From: Saprospiraceae bacterium | GTDB lineage: Bacteria > Bacteroidota > Bacteroidia > Chitinophagales > Saprospiraceae | NCBI GenBank assembly: GCA_017996375.1 | Contig: JAGOHC010000002.1 | Location: 1 to 60,233, forward strand | Direction: 5' to 3' | DNA: 60,233 nucleotides | In this document: positions 18,303 to 28,042 of the stretch, piece by piece | Layout of the letters: every line of letters begins with the position of its first letter | Position numbering within the stretch: position 1 is the first letter of the stretch | The notes under the pieces: generated by a model | What the model was told of the DNA's origin: nothing | Database searches by the model: none | The model's input: only the letters and a program-made list of their open reading frames with translations | Program-made: the position numbers and the translations under genes

Positions 18303-20201
18303 ATGAATAACCATCGCATCACATCGCTTGAGCAATACCATGAAGTGTATAATGAAAGTATTGCTGACCCTGCTGGCTTCTGGGCGAATATTGCGGACTC
18401 GTTTGTGTGGGACAAAAAATGGGATACTGTATTGGAGTGGAATTTCACAGAACCAAACATAAAATGGTTTATCAACGGCAAGTTAAATATTACTGAAAAT
18501 TGTTTAGATCGCCACCTATCTACGCAGCCCGATAAAACAGCTATACTTTGGGAAGCCAACAACCCCGACGAGCCAAATGTAACCCTCACGTATCGCCAGC
18601 TACACGAAAAGGTTTGTCAATTTGCCAACGTACTAAAAGCATACCAAATACAAAAAGGCGATAGGGTATGTATCTATATGCCCATGACACCCGAGCTAGC
18701 TATTGCCGTTTTAGCCTGTGCACGCATTGGTGCCATCCACTCCGTTGTGTTTGCCGGCTTCTCCGCACAATCGCTCGCCGAGCGCATCAACGACTCTGCT
18801 TGTAACCTTTTAATTACCGCAGATGGTTTGTACCGAGGCGCAAAGCAAATAGCACTCAAAGATATTGCTGACGAAGCACTGCAAAAATGCCCTTCAATCG
18901 TACACGTCATCGTATTGCAACGAACCGGACAACCTTGTAGTTTTCAACCTCCGCGCGATGTATGGTGGCACCAAGCCATAGCACAAGCCGACACCTACTG
19001 TCCGGCTACTATCATGGATGCCGAGGATACCTTGTTTATACTTTACACTTCCGGATCTACGGGCAAGCCAAAAGGTGTGTTGCATACCATAGCAGGCTAC
19101 ATGGTTTACACCTATTATACTTTTTTAAATGTATTTCAACACAACCAAAACGACATTTATTGGTGTACCGCTGATATTGGCTGGATTACCGGACACTCTT
19201 ACATAGTGTATGGTCCGTTACTGAACGGCGCAACTACCATCTTATTTGAAGGCGTACCCACCTACCCCGATGCTGGTCGCTTTTGGCAAATCTGCGATAA
19301 GCTGAACGTAACACAGCTCTATACTGCCCCAACCGCTATCCGCGCTTTGATGGCAGAAGGGCTACAGTATGTAACGCCTTATCGCTTGGATAGCTTGCGT
19401 GTGTTGGGTAGCATAGGCGAACCCATCAACGAGGAGGCATGGCTTTGGTATTACCAAAATATCGGCAAAGAAAAATGCCCCGTAGTGGATACGTGGTGGC
19501 AAACCGAAACAGGAGGTATTCTCATTTCGCCCTTAGCGGGCATTACGCCACTCAAACCTACTTTTGCCACCCTGCCACTGCCCGGTGTGCAACCCTGCTT
19601 GGTAGATGCCGAAGGCAATGAGCTTACCGCTAATAATGTTGAAGGATTGCTCTGCATGAAATTCCCGTGGCCCGGCATACTCCGCAGCACCTACGGCGAC
19701 CATGAACGTTGCAGACAAACATATTTTTCCGCTTTCAAAAATTTATACTTCACCGGTGATGGCTGTCGCCGAGATACGGACGGTTATTACCGAATCATCG
19801 GGCGCGTAGATGATGTTATCAATGTATCGGGGCATCGCATTGGCACTGCCGAAGTAGAGAACGCCATTAATAACCATATTGCTATCATTGAGTCGGCAGT
19901 AGTAGGTTATCCGCACGATATTAAAGGGCAAGGTATTTATGCCTTTGTCATTTGCGACAAACCTGTTTCGGATGAAACCATCTTCATTGCGGAAGTACGC
20001 GAGGTGGTCACAAAAGTAATTGGTGCTATTGCCAAACCCGACAAAGTGCAGATAGTGAGTGGGCTGCCAAAAACGCGCTCAGGCAAAATTGTTCGTCGCA
20101 TCTTGCGAAAAGTTGCCGAAGGCGATAACAGCAACTTGGGCGATACATCTACACTATTGGATGCTACTGTGGTGGACGCTATTTTCGCAAACAGGAAATA
20201 A
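18303..20201 (+). CDS. acs: acetyl-CoA synthetase (AMP-forming)
   Basis: Activates acetate to acetyl-CoA through acetyl-AMP. It has 632 residues, normal for Acs. N-terminal Acs domain, P-loop YTSGSTGKPKG, substrate-pocket motif DTWWQTETGG, hinge region GRVDDVINVSGHRIGTAEVE, and C-terminal catalytic lysine K595 in TRSGKIVRRILRK, the site commonly controlled by acetylation. The W in DTWWQTETGG limits the acyl pocket, supporting acetate as substrate. A hairpin at 20257-20286 separates it from the symporter gene. Confidence 0.95.
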   Translation: MNNHRITSLEQYHEVYNESIADPAGFWANIADSFVWDKKWDTVLEWNFTEPNIKWFINGKLNITENCLDRHLSTQPDKTAILWEANNPDEPNVTLTYRQLHEKVCQFANVLKAYQIQKGDRVCIYMPMTPELAIAVLACARIGAIHSVVFAGFSAQSLAERINDSACNLLITADGLYRGAKQIALKDIADEALQKCPSIVHVIVLQRTGQPCSFQPPRDVWWHQAIAQADTYCPATIMDAEDTLFILYTSGSTGKPKGVLHTIAGYMVYTYYTFLNVFQHNQNDIYWCTADIGWITGHSYIVYGPLLNGATTILFEGVPTYPDAGRFWQICDKLNVTQLYTAPTAIRALMAEGLQYVTPYRLDSLRVLGSIGEPINEEAWLWYYQNIGKEKCPVVDTWWQTETGGILISPLAGITPLKPTFATLPLPGVQPCLVDAEGNELTANNVEGLLCMKFPWPGILRSTYGDHERCRQTYFSAFKNLYFTGDGCRRDTDGYYRIIGRVDDVINVSGHRIGTAEVENAINNHIAIIESAVVGYPHDIKGQGIYAFVICDKPVSDETIFIAEVREVVTKVIGAIAKPDKVQIVSGLPKTRSGKIVRRILRKVAEGDNSNLGDTSTLLDATVVDAIFANRK

Positions 20202-20256
20202 CTTGTGCTATTTTAAGTACAAAGCTATGTATTATCAATATAATTTTCAATATTTG

Positions 20257-20286
20257 GAAGATGTAATTGCTAGTAATTACATCTTC
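20257..20286 (+). terminator. hairpin between acs and the symporter gene
   Basis: Perfect 12-bp stem GAAGATGTAATT / AATTACATCTTC with a 6-nt loop, followed by TATTTT. Only a weak U-run follows, so it may be a terminator, an attenuator or an mRNA-stabilising structure. Confidence 0.65.
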
Positions 20287-20311
20287 TATTTTAACAATAT
20301 ACTTTAGCAGA

Positions 20312-21964
20312 ATGGTACTCACATTTATAGATTATGCCATCATTATCACCTATTTTATATTCGTGATTGGTATCGGATTCCTCATCAAGCGTAGTATAAA
20401 ATCAGGTAACGATTTTTTGATGAGCAACCGCACCATTCCGCTTTGGATAACTTCGCTGGCATTTATCTCTGCCAACTTAGGCGCACAAGAAGTTATAGGC
20501 ATGGTGGCCTCTGGAGCGAAATATGGAATTATGACCAGCCACTACTACTGGGTAGGTGCCATACCCGCCATGCTATTTTTAGGTATTTTTATGATGCCAT
20601 TCTATTATGGCAGCCACGCAAGATCGGTACCCGAATACCTTGCTTTGCGCTTCGATGAAAAAACACGCGCACTCAACGCCGTAAGCTTTGGTATAATGAC
20701 TATTTTTTCTTCTGGTATTTCGCTACACGCTTTAGCCTTATTACTAAAAGTAATATTAGGATGGGATTACAACCTTTCTATTTTGGTGGCGTCGGGTATT
20801 GTTACGATATATATTTTTTTGGGCGGACTAACAAGTGCTGTTTACAATGAAGTGCTGCAATTTTTTCTTATCGTATTGGGCATTGCGCCCTTAGTCATTA
20901 TCGGTTTAGATAAAGTTGGCGGCTGGGACGGCATCGTGAAAAACGTTGCAGAACCCATGACACACTCTTGGAAATATCTCAATGCTGCCGAAAATAACGC
21001 TATGGGTATTGACTGGACAACCATGCTCATGGGCTTAGGTTTTGTGTTGTCGTTTGGTTATTGGTGCACCGATTTTTTGGTAGTGCAACGAGCTATGATT
21101 GCCCGCAATATGTCGGAAGCGCAAAAAACGCCACTCATTGCAGCTATCCCCAAAGCACTCATGCCGTTCATTGTTATCATACCCGGATTAATAGCTGTAG
21201 CTGCCGTTAATTTAGGAACAGGATTCCAGATACCCACAAACGAAGCAGGACAACCAGATTATAATATGGTGCTGCCCGCCATGTTAGGCTATTATTTCCC
21301 CACGGGATTGTTAGGAGTGGGCATTACAGCATTGATAGCCTCCTTCATGTCTGGCATGGCCGGTAATGTAACGGCATTTAACACCGTGTGGACCTATGAT
21401 ATTTATCAATCTTATTTCACAAAAGACGCCGATGAAAATCATTACCTACGCATTGGTAAATGGACAACGCTGATTGGTGTGCTACTATCCGTCGGAACGG
21501 CTTATATTGCTAAAAGCTATAATAATATTATGGACTTTTTACAACTGATTTTTGGCTTTGTCAATGCCCCGCTTTTTGCAACTTTCTTTTTAGGAATGTT
21601 CTGGAAACGTACCACCGGACATGGTGCATTTTGGGGTTTGGTTGCTGGCACAACTGCCGCTGCAATAACACATGGATTGACCATAGCAGAAGGAAAAGGC
21701 GGTTGGTTAGGCAACCTGCACGAGTTCAAATCAGGAACAGCACACGCTTTCAGCATAGCCATTGTTGCATGGGTAACCTGCTTTGTTGTAACCCTTGTAA
21801 TAAGTTTGTTCACCACGCCAAAACGGGAAGAAGAGTTAGTTGGATTGGTATATAGCCTTACGCAAAAACCAACCTATCAAGCCCAAGTTTGGTGGACACG
21901 CCCTACCGTGCTGGCACTCGCTGTATTGATATTAACCATAATTTTAAACATCCTATTTTGGTAA
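20312..21964 (+). CDS. sodium:solute symporter (SSS family)
   Basis: Inner-membrane Na+-coupled transporter of about 550 residues with roughly 13-14 hydrophobic segments. The stretch GNDFLMSNRTIPLWITSLAFISAN and QEVIGMVASGAKYG match the SSS core, and the C-terminal segment FWKRTTGHGAFWGLVAG is typical. The ATG at 20312 (MVLTFIDYAI) is preferred; an earlier start at 20267 would fall inside the hairpin. It could import sugar, acetate or another solute; sequence alone does not decide, and adjacency to acs is only suggestive. A 58-aa membrane protein follows 12 nt later. Confidence 0.88.
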   Translation: MVLTFIDYAIIITYFIFVIGIGFLIKRSIKSGNDFLMSNRTIPLWITSLAFISANLGAQEVIGMVASGAKYGIMTSHYYWVGAIPAMLFLGIFMMPFYYGSHARSVPEYLALRFDEKTRALNAVSFGIMTIFSSGISLHALALLLKVILGWDYNLSILVASGIVTIYIFLGGLTSAVYNEVLQFFLIVLGIAPLVIIGLDKVGGWDGIVKNVAEPMTHSWKYLNAAENNAMGIDWTTMLMGLGFVLSFGYWCTDFLVVQRAMIARNMSEAQKTPLIAAIPKALMPFIVIIPGLIAVAAVNLGTGFQIPTNEAGQPDYNMVLPAMLGYYFPTGLLGVGITALIASFMSGMAGNVTAFNTVWTYDIYQSYFTKDADENHYLRIGKWTTLIGVLLSVGTAYIAKSYNNIMDFLQLIFGFVNAPLFATFFLGMFWKRTTGHGAFWGLVAGTTAAAITHGLTIAEGKGGWLGNLHEFKSGTAHAFSIAIVAWVTCFVVTLVISLFTTPKREEELVGLVYSLTQKPTYQAQVWWTRPTVLALAVLILTIILNILFW

Positions 21965-21976
21965 GAAAATAATTAT

Positions 21977-22153
21977 ATGGAAAAATTGCAAGACCTTCGT
22001 TACATCATCGGACTATTTTTTGTCATCATCGGGTGCATGGTACTAATTGCCTCTTTTATCGGTGCGCCGGAAGGTGCTACTGCCAATCGTACGTATGGAT
22101 TAATTTATTTAGCTTTTGGTGGTATAATGTACTTATTTTCGCGCAGGGGATAA
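21977..22153 (+). CDS. 58-aa membrane protein behind the symporter
   Basis: A short ORF starting ATG at 21977, 12 nt after the symporter stop, encoding 58 residues. Two hydrophobic helices (about residues 8-30 and 40-54) flank a short loop GAPEGATANRTYG, with an N-terminal charged stretch MEKLQDLR and a C-terminal SRRG, arguing for both ends in the cytoplasm. Close spacing and membrane topology suggest a small accessory or stabilising subunit of the symporter. Function is inferred only from position; it reads like a real protein, with hydrophobic pattern kept to the stop. Confidence 0.68.
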   Translation: MEKLQDLRYIIGLFFVIIGCMVLIASFIGAPEGATANRTYGLIYLAFGGIMYLFSRRG

Positions 22154-22171
22154 TTTTTCTAATAAAAACTC

Positions 22172-22201
22172 TTGCTCATATTTTAAAAAACCGTATCTTT
22201 G
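22172..22201 (+). promoter_or_regulatory. promoter of tRNA-Cys
   Basis: TTG at 22172-22174, exactly 19 nt spacer, then TATCTTTG at 22194-22201: a textbook Bacteroidota housekeeping promoter, 15 nt before the mature tRNA 5' end. Confidence 0.8.
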
Positions 22202-22216
22202 CACTCGCAAAAACAT

Positions 22217-22287
22217 GGTCACGTGGCCGAGGGGTTAGGCAGAGCTCTGCAAAAGCTCCCACAGCGGTTCAAATCCGTTCGTGACCT
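22217..22287 (+). tRNA. tRNA-Cys (anticodon GCA)
   Basis: Acceptor arms GGTCACG (22217-22223) and CGTGACC (22280-22286) pair perfectly; the discriminator is T22287, the usual U73 of tRNA-Cys. The anticodon stem is GAGCT/AGCTC with the 7-nt loop CTGCAAA, giving anticodon GCA. The T-arm contains GGTTCAAATCC. The 3' CCA is not encoded and must be added. Confidence 0.95.
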
Positions 22288-22296
22288 CAGCTTTAG

Positions 22297-22328
22297 ACGT
22301 CTTACTACAAAAGGTAAGGCGTTTTTTT
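22297..22328 (+). terminator. intrinsic terminator of tRNA-Cys
   Basis: Stem ACGTCTTAC / GTAAGGCGT (one G-T pair) with an 8-nt loop and a T7 run, 10 nt after the tRNA. Confidence 0.85.
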
Positions 22329-22387
22329 ATATTAAAATTTTTCATAAAATGTTTACTTTTAGCGCATATAGCAGTTAATTTTTCATT

Positions 22388-23812
22388 ATGACAAATCATA
22401 AAGCCCGCGAAACGGAGCAAAAAGCTTTAGAAATAAACTTAGACAACAGCATCTACGGCACATTTGCCGAAATCGGCGCAGGGCAGGAAGTTGCCCGATA
22501 CTTCTTTCAGGTAGGCGCAGCTGCCGGTACGATTGCCAAAACCATGTCTGCTTATGATAAAGTTGTTTCTGATAAAATATACGGACCCGAACCTAAGGGT
22601 CGCTACGTTTGCGAATCGCGCTTGTACAAAATGCTCGACCACGAATACGACCTTATGGTAGATCGCTTACGCGAGTCGCGCCCCGATAACTGCTTTTTCG
22701 CTTTCGCTAACACCGTTGCTGCTATCAATTACCAAAAAACGATTAAAGGTGACGGATGGTTAGGTATCCGCTTCCAACTGAAACCTACCGACCCTCCCAA
22801 CGACTTAGTTATACACGTACGGATGTTGGATAACGATAACCGCCAACAGCAACAAGCTATTGGCGTGTTGGGTGTCAATCTCATTTATGCTTGCTATCGC
22901 TACCAACATAACCCCGAAACACTCCTGCTCTCGCTGATAGATAATTTGCGCGACCGCGTGATGATTGATATGGTACGCCTTACGGGACCTGATTTTCGGC
23001 ATATTGACAATCGCTTGTTGAGTCTTTGGCTTATAAAACACCACATGTCCGACGTAGCAATATTTGGACCCGACGGGCAAAACGTTCATGCTTCCGAGTT
23101 GCTTTATAAACACAGTGTATTAGTGGTACGTGGCAGTTTCCGCCCAGCAACTATGGTAAATGTTGATATGATAAACAGTAGTCGGGAGCAGTTTGCCAAC
23201 GAAGAAGGCGTTGATAATACCAAGATGGTGCAGCTTTGCGAAATAACCATGGATAACCTCTTGGCTGAAAATAATTTGGACGAAAAAGATTTCTTAGATC
23301 GTGCCGATTTACTCTGCGGGTTAGGGCAAATTGTGGCAGTAACCAACTGCGAGCGGTATCATAAACTTATTGATTATCTAGCAGATTACAAATGCCCGCG
23401 CATCGCATTGGTCTTGGGTGTGAGGATATTGCAGGCTCTAATCAATAACACTTACGAACAAAATACTGATGGCAGACTACTGACTGCCTTCGGCGAACTA
23501 TTTGCCCGAAACTTAGAGATATATGTTTACCCATCTTTGAAAAATGACAACGGCGATTTGCTCACCGCAGAATCGTTGGATGTACCTTCTGAGATTGTAT
23601 TTTTATATCGCTACCTGTTGGATAGCACACAAGTAGCAGACCTCAAGGGATTCCACAGGGAATACCTCAATGTATATTCTAAAGATGTATTACACATGAT
23701 AAAAAATGATAACCCTTTGTGGGAAACATTCGTATCGCCGCAATCGGTACGCATTATTAAGGGGAAAAAATTATTTGGCTACAACTCTCAACCACTACAC
23801 TTTGAATATTAA
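22388..23812 (+). CDS. conserved 474-aa cytoplasmic protein, function unknown
   Basis: A soluble 474-residue protein without signal peptide or membrane helix. The segment INLDNSIYGTFAEIGAGQEVARYFFQ and AAGTIAKTMSAYD belongs to a well-conserved family that I recall being labelled inconsistently in databases, for example as TonB-dependent receptor; nothing here supports a receptor role. Motifs kept include MLDHEYDLMVDRL, FFAFANTVAA and GDGWLGIRFQ. No known catalytic signature is recognised. It lies 9 nt upstream of purU on the same strand, so the two are probably cotranscribed, which hints at one-carbon or purine metabolism but does not show it. Confidence 0.75.
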   Translation: MTNHKARETEQKALEINLDNSIYGTFAEIGAGQEVARYFFQVGAAAGTIAKTMSAYDKVVSDKIYGPEPKGRYVCESRLYKMLDHEYDLMVDRLRESRPDNCFFAFANTVAAINYQKTIKGDGWLGIRFQLKPTDPPNDLVIHVRMLDNDNRQQQQAIGVLGVNLIYACYRYQHNPETLLLSLIDNLRDRVMIDMVRLTGPDFRHIDNRLLSLWLIKHHMSDVAIFGPDGQNVHASELLYKHSVLVVRGSFRPATMVNVDMINSSREQFANEEGVDNTKMVQLCEITMDNLLAENNLDEKDFLDRADLLCGLGQIVAVTNCERYHKLIDYLADYKCPRIALVLGVRILQALINNTYEQNTDGRLLTAFGELFARNLEIYVYPSLKNDNGDLLTAESLDVPSEIVFLYRYLLDSTQVADLKGFHREYLNVYSKDVLHMIKNDNPLWETFVSPQSVRIIKGKKLFGYNSQPLHFEY

Positions 23813-23821
23813 TTTTCAGGT

Positions 23822-24679
23822 ATGAATCCAACCGCTATTTTGCTGTTCCATTGCCCCGATAAGTTGGGCATTGTGGCTGCCGTTACCGAATTTGTTTTTG
23901 AGAACAACGGCAACATCATTCGGCTCGACCAACATGTGGATAAAGCCACTAATCGCTTCTTTATGCGCGTAGAGTGGGAGATGGCAAATTTTTTGATACC
24001 CGTCGAAAAATTAGATGACTATTTCGCTACACTTATTGCTCGCAAATTTGATATGGAGTGGCAACTGCATTTTTCACAAAAGGTAATGCGAATGGCAGTT
24101 TTTGTATCGAAACTGTCGCATTGTTTATATGATATTTTACAACGATATATTTCTGGCGAATGGCAGGTAGAAATTCCGCTAATTATCAGTAATCATCCTG
24201 ATTTTCAACCCATTGCAGAGAAATTTGACATACCATATTATGTGTTTCCTATCACCACGCAAACTAAAGCTGCACAAGAAGCCGCCGAACTCGCCCTCCT
24301 AAAAGAACACAACATTGACTTTTTAGTGTTGGCGCGGTATATGCAAGTATTGTCCGACGATTTTATCAATCATTACCACAATGCAATTATCAATATTCAT
24401 CACTCCTCGCTGCCGGCGTTTCCGGGCTCCAAGCCTTACCATGCCGCATTTGAACGGGGTGTGAAATTTACTGGTGCTACTGCCCACTATGTTACCGCCG
24501 AGTTGGATGCAGGTCCTATCATCTCGCAGGGTGTACAAACGGTAAGCCATCGCAACAGCATTGACGACTTAGTTCGCATAGGTAAAAATGTTGAAAAACT
24601 TACCCTCTCGGAAGCAGTTTGGCTACATTTGCAACATCGCATTTTGCCATATCAAAATAAAACTATTGTGTTTAAATAA
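23822..24679 (+). CDS. purU: formyltetrahydrofolate deformylase
   Basis: Hydrolyses 10-formyltetrahydrofolate to formate and tetrahydrofolate, balancing one-carbon pools and feeding purine synthesis. It has 285 residues: an N-terminal ACT regulatory domain (residues about 5-80, CPDKLGIVAAVTEF) and a formyltransferase-like catalytic domain. Catalytic N191, H193 (NIHHSSLPAFPG) and D229 (ELDAGPIISQ) are present. PurU rather than PurN is indicated by the ACT domain. It sits directly downstream of the conserved 474-aa gene. Confidence 0.94.
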   Translation: MNPTAILLFHCPDKLGIVAAVTEFVFENNGNIIRLDQHVDKATNRFFMRVEWEMANFLIPVEKLDDYFATLIARKFDMEWQLHFSQKVMRMAVFVSKLSHCLYDILQRYISGEWQVEIPLIISNHPDFQPIAEKFDIPYYVFPITTQTKAAQEAAELALLKEHNIDFLVLARYMQVLSDDFINHYHNAIINIHHSSLPAFPGSKPYHAAFERGVKFTGATAHYVTAELDAGPIISQGVQTVSHRNSIDDLVRIGKNVEKLTLSEAVWLHLQHRILPYQNKTIVFK

Positions 24680-24898
24680 TTATCTCAGATGACCAATACG
24701 TTGGAAATTAATTGTGTATATTAGGGTGTTGTCCGTCATTGTAACTGATGACCACAGAAACAACAAAACGAACAAAAAATGACGGAGAAAGAAATTTGCA
24801 CTAAACTTTTTAAAAATTGTGAGTAGTGGGGGCAACCAAGACTGGCGTTTTGCTCACATAGAACAATAAATGAAAATGGAATGTTTTAAAATCAAACA

Positions 24899-25261
24899 AT
24901 GATTGAAACTGAAAAAAATAATGAACGAGTTGCGAAATTGATTTTTGCTTCTGTCTATCCGCATTATGTAACAAAAGTGCAGACGAAAGGGAGAACAGTT
25001 GAAGAATTGCACCAAGTTATAAAATGGCTGACGGGTTTTGACGAGAAAGAACTGCAAAAACTCATTGACGAAAAAGTAACGTTTCAAACATTTTTTGAAA
25101 GAGCAAAATTAAACCCAAACGCACATCTTATTACAGGGTTAATTTGCGGTTATAGAATTGAAGAAATTAAAAACCCACTGACAAAACAAGCGAGATACTT
25201 AGACAAACTAATTGACGAATTAGCAAAGGGTAAGAAAATGGAAAAAATTTTAAGACAATAA
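24899..25261 (+). CDS. DUF2200 family protein
   Basis: A 120-residue soluble protein matching DUF2200 throughout: RVAKLIFASVYPHYVTKVQTKGRT, a DEKELQKLI helix and GYRIEEIKNPLTKQARYLDKLID. No catalytic residues are known. It is flanked by 219 nt and 156 nt of non-coding DNA; its AAA-rich codon use and ACAAAACGAACAAAAAATGAC-type flank differ from neighbours, and a GC-rich inverted repeat follows, so it may be a recent arrival. Confidence 0.82.
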   Translation: MIETEKNNERVAKLIFASVYPHYVTKVQTKGRTVEELHQVIKWLTGFDEKELQKLIDEKVTFQTFFERAKLNPNAHLITGLICGYRIEEIKNPLTKQARYLDKLIDELAKGKKMEKILRQ

Positions 25262-25269
25262 ACAACGAA

Positions 25270-25297
25270 CCGCCAACACGCGTTTCGCATCAGGCGG
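25270..25297. repeat. GC-rich inverted repeat after DUF2200
   Basis: CCGCC at 25270-25274 pairs with GGCGG at 25293-25297 around an ACACGCGTTTCGCATCA core. Similar CACGCGTTT-containing elements occur, as I recall, next to mobile small genes in Bacteroidota. Could be a recombination site of the attC kind or a simple terminator; evidence is thin. Confidence 0.3.
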
Positions 25298-25417
25298 GGC
25301 GGGGTATCGTGCAAACTTAGCGCGTTGTGCTTCTATTCAAGGGCAGGGCTATACTTGCAACATCGTACTCTACTTCCTTTGATGAATTTTTGTAATTTGC
25401 TTAGACGTATCAACTCC

Positions 25418-26323
25418 TTAGCCACCACCCAACGCCGCCGCGCCGCCGACAATTTCGGAGAGTTCGCGTGTGATGGCTTCTTGGCGAGCCTTGTTGTAGT
25501 TTATCCGCAACTCATTCAGCAAGTCGTTGGCATTTTCGGAGGCCTTATCCATTGCCGTCATGCGCGCACCGTGCTCCGATGCGTGTGTGTCTAACACGTA
25601 TTTCTGAAACTGCGTTTGTAAAATGCTTGGCACCAAATGTTCTAATAACTCTTCCTTCGATGGCTCAAAAGTATAATCTGCTTTTTTGCCTTTGGCTTTA
25701 TCACCTTTGGTTGTTGATTCTAATTTCGCTACCGGCAAAAACTGCTCTAACTCCGCAAACTGTGTAGCAGCATTTTTGAAGCGCCCATATGCTACAACGA
25801 TGCGGTCGTATTGCTGCATTTCAAAATTAGTCATTAATTTTTTAGATACTTTGGCAACGTTATCGAAGCTCAAATCAGCAAATAAATCAATGTTGTCGGT
25901 AATGAGGTTGCAATCCGGGAAGCGTTTTTTCATCACATCGTATCCTTTTTTTCCGATAAAAAGAATAGATAACTTGCCCTTGCTACGTACATCTGCTAAA
26001 TCCTCCTGAATAGCCGCTGCTGCTATCTTGATGATATTGGTATTGAACGCGCCACATAAACCTCTGTTAGAAGTAATTACCACCACACACGCCGATTTTA
26101 CTTCGCGCTGCACACCGAAAGATGTGTTGGCATCTCCTTCTAAATTGGATAATATATTTACTAACATTTTGTTTAAGCGATTGGCGTAGGGGCGCATCTG
26201 CGTAATGGCTTGTTGTGCTTTACGCAACTTCGCCGCCGACACCATTTTCATCGCTTTAGTAATCTGCTGCGTGGATAATACTGACTTAATCCGCTCGCGG
26301 ACTTCTTTTAAATTTGCTGCCAT
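25418..26323 (-). CDS. atpG: ATP synthase F1 gamma subunit
   Basis: Rotor shaft of the F1 head; couples c-ring rotation to catalysis. It has 301 residues with the conserved N-terminal coiled helix (LKEVRERIKSVLSTQQITKAMKMVSAAKL) and C-terminal helix (EHGARMTAMDKASENANDLL). A lysine-rich insert near residues 215-230 is typical of lineage variation. Last gene of the minus-strand atp operon, 60 nt after atpA. Confidence 0.96.
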   Translation of the reverse strand: MAANLKEVRERIKSVLSTQQITKAMKMVSAAKLRKAQQAITQMRPYANRLNKMLVNILSNLEGDANTSFGVQREVKSACVVVITSNRGLCGAFNTNIIKIAAAAIQEDLADVRSKGKLSILFIGKKGYDVMKKRFPDCNLITDNIDLFADLSFDNVAKVSKKLMTNFEMQQYDRIVVAYGRFKNAATQFAELEQFLPVAKLESTTKGDKAKGKKADYTFEPSKEELLEHLVPSILQTQFQKYVLDTHASEHGARMTAMDKASENANDLLNELRINYNKARQEAITRELSEIVGGAAALGGG

Positions 26324-26383
26324 AGAAAGCTATGTGTTGTATAATCAAACTTGCAATTATATTACAAGTTGCGTTACCTAATT

Positions 26384-27973
26384 TTATGCGTTTTTGTATT
26401 GACCACTCATTTCTGAAGCTAACGTTTTCAGAATGTTGAGATCGGCATCTTCAAATTTTCCGGCACGTAAATTATCCAATACGCTAGGGTTGCGTTTTTC
26501 TAAAGTTGTGAGGAATATTTCTTCAAACTCACGGATTTTATTTACTGGCACATCGCGCATTAGGTTATTAGTACCTAAGTAGATAATAGCAATTTGTTTT
26601 TCTACCGAAAGGGGCGAAAACTGCGGCTGCTTTAACACTTCCACGTTGCGCTTTCCTTTTTCCAAAACGGCGGTAGTTGCGGCATCCAAATCGGAGCCGA
26701 ATTTTGCAAAGGCTTCCAACTCGCGGTATTGCGCTTGGTCTAATTTCAGCGTACCGGCAACTTTTTTCATGGATTTGATTTGTGCATTACCACCCACACG
26801 CGATACAGATATACCTACGTTGATAGCGGGACGAACCCCTGCGTTAAATAGGTTGGATTCCAAGAATATCTGTCCATCGGTAATGGAAATCACGTTTGTC
26901 GGGATATACGCCGATACGTCACCTGCCTGTGTTTCGATAATCGGCAACGCTGTTAATGAACCACCGCCTTTTACGATACCCGCTTTTTTAAGTGATTCTG
27001 GCAAGTCGTTCATATTATTGGCAATACTATTATTGTTGATTACTTTAGCGGCACGCTCTAACAAGCGAGAGTGCAAGTAGAATACATCACCCGGATAGGC
27101 TTCACGACCTGGTGGACGGCGCAACAACAACGATACTTCGCGGTAAGCAACTGCCTGTTTTGATAAATCATCATAAATGATCAATGCCGGACGACCCGTA
27201 TCGCGGAAGAACTCACCGATGGCAGCACCTGAAAATGGCGCGTAGAACTGCAACGGTGCAGGATCGGCGGCGGATGCGGATACGATAACCGTATAAGGCA
27301 TAGCACCATTTTCTTCTAACGTTTTGGCTACGTTAGCTACTGTTGATGCTTTTTGCCCACAGGCAACATATATACAATATACGGGTTGCCCTTTCTCGTA
27401 AAATTCTTTTTGATTGATAATAGTATCAATAGCGATTGCGGTTTTTCCGGTTTGGCGGTCGCCGATGATAAGCTCGCGCTGTCCGCGTCCTATTGGAATC
27501 ATCGCATCAATAGCTTTGATACCTGTTTGCAATGGTTCGTTTACCGGTTGGCGGAATATAACGCCCGGAGCTTTGCGCTCCAAAGGCATCTCGTATTTTG
27601 TGCCACCGATAGGTCCTTTACCGTCAATAGGTTGCCCGAGTGGGTCTACCACACGCCCGAGCATTCCTTCACCTACCTGGATGGATGCGATGCGTCGAGT
27701 GCGGCGTACGGTCGAGCCTTCTTTGATACCATCGCCGGAGCCAAGCAACACCACCCCTACGTTATCTTCTTCGAGGTTCATCACAATAGCTTCAACACCG
27801 TTTTCAAATTTCACAAGCTCGCCGGCTTGTGTTTGTGTTAAACCATACACACGTGCGATACCATCACCTACTTGAAGTACTGTACCTACCTCTTCGAGTT
27901 CGGTAGAAGAATTCACGCCTGCGAGTTGTTGTTTGAGTATCGCCGATATTTCGTCGGGTTTTACGTAAACCAT
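26384..27973 (-). CDS. atpA: ATP synthase F1 alpha subunit
   Basis: Non-catalytic nucleotide-binding subunit alternating with beta in the F1 hexamer. It has 529 residues. Walker A is [26 protein letters not shown] and the arginine-finger region [13 protein letters not shown] are present. N-terminal [17 protein letters not shown] is the usual crown domain start. Between atpH and atpG. Confidence 0.97.
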   Translation of the reverse strand: MVYVKPDEISAILKQQLAGVNSSTELEEVGTVLQVGDGIARVYGLTQTQAGELVKFENGVEAIVMNLEEDNVGVVLLGSGDGIKEGSTVRRTRRIASIQVGEGMLGRVVDPLGQPIDGKGPIGGTKYEMPLERKAPGVIFRQPVNEPLQTGIKAIDAMIPIGRGQRELIIGDRQTGKTAIAIDTIINQKEFYEKGQPVYCIYVACGQKASTVANVAKTLEENGAMPYTVIVSASAADPAPLQFYAPFSGAAIGEFFRDTGRPALIIYDDLSKQAVAYREVSLLLRRPPGREAYPGDVFYLHSRLLERAAKVINNNSIANNMNDLPESLKKAGIVKGGGSLTALPIIETQAGDVSAYIPTNVISITDGQIFLESNLFNAGVRPAINVGISVSRVGGNAQIKSMKKVAGTLKLDQAQYRELEAFAKFGSDLDAATTAVLEKGKRNVEVLKQPQFSPLSVEKQIAIIYLGTNNLMRDVPVNKIREFEEIFLTTLEKRNPSVLDNLRAGKFEDADLNILKTLASEMSGQYKNA

Positions 27974-28042
27974 GATATTATTCTAATTTTAGTTGCTAAA
28001 TAAGTATGTGTAAAAGGAGCTAATCTCCTTATTATTATTGTT

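Noticed and set aside
20267..20311. Earlier start of the symporter gene
   Set aside because: It lies inside the acs-symporter hairpin and adds residues unlike the family; ATG at 20312 fits better.
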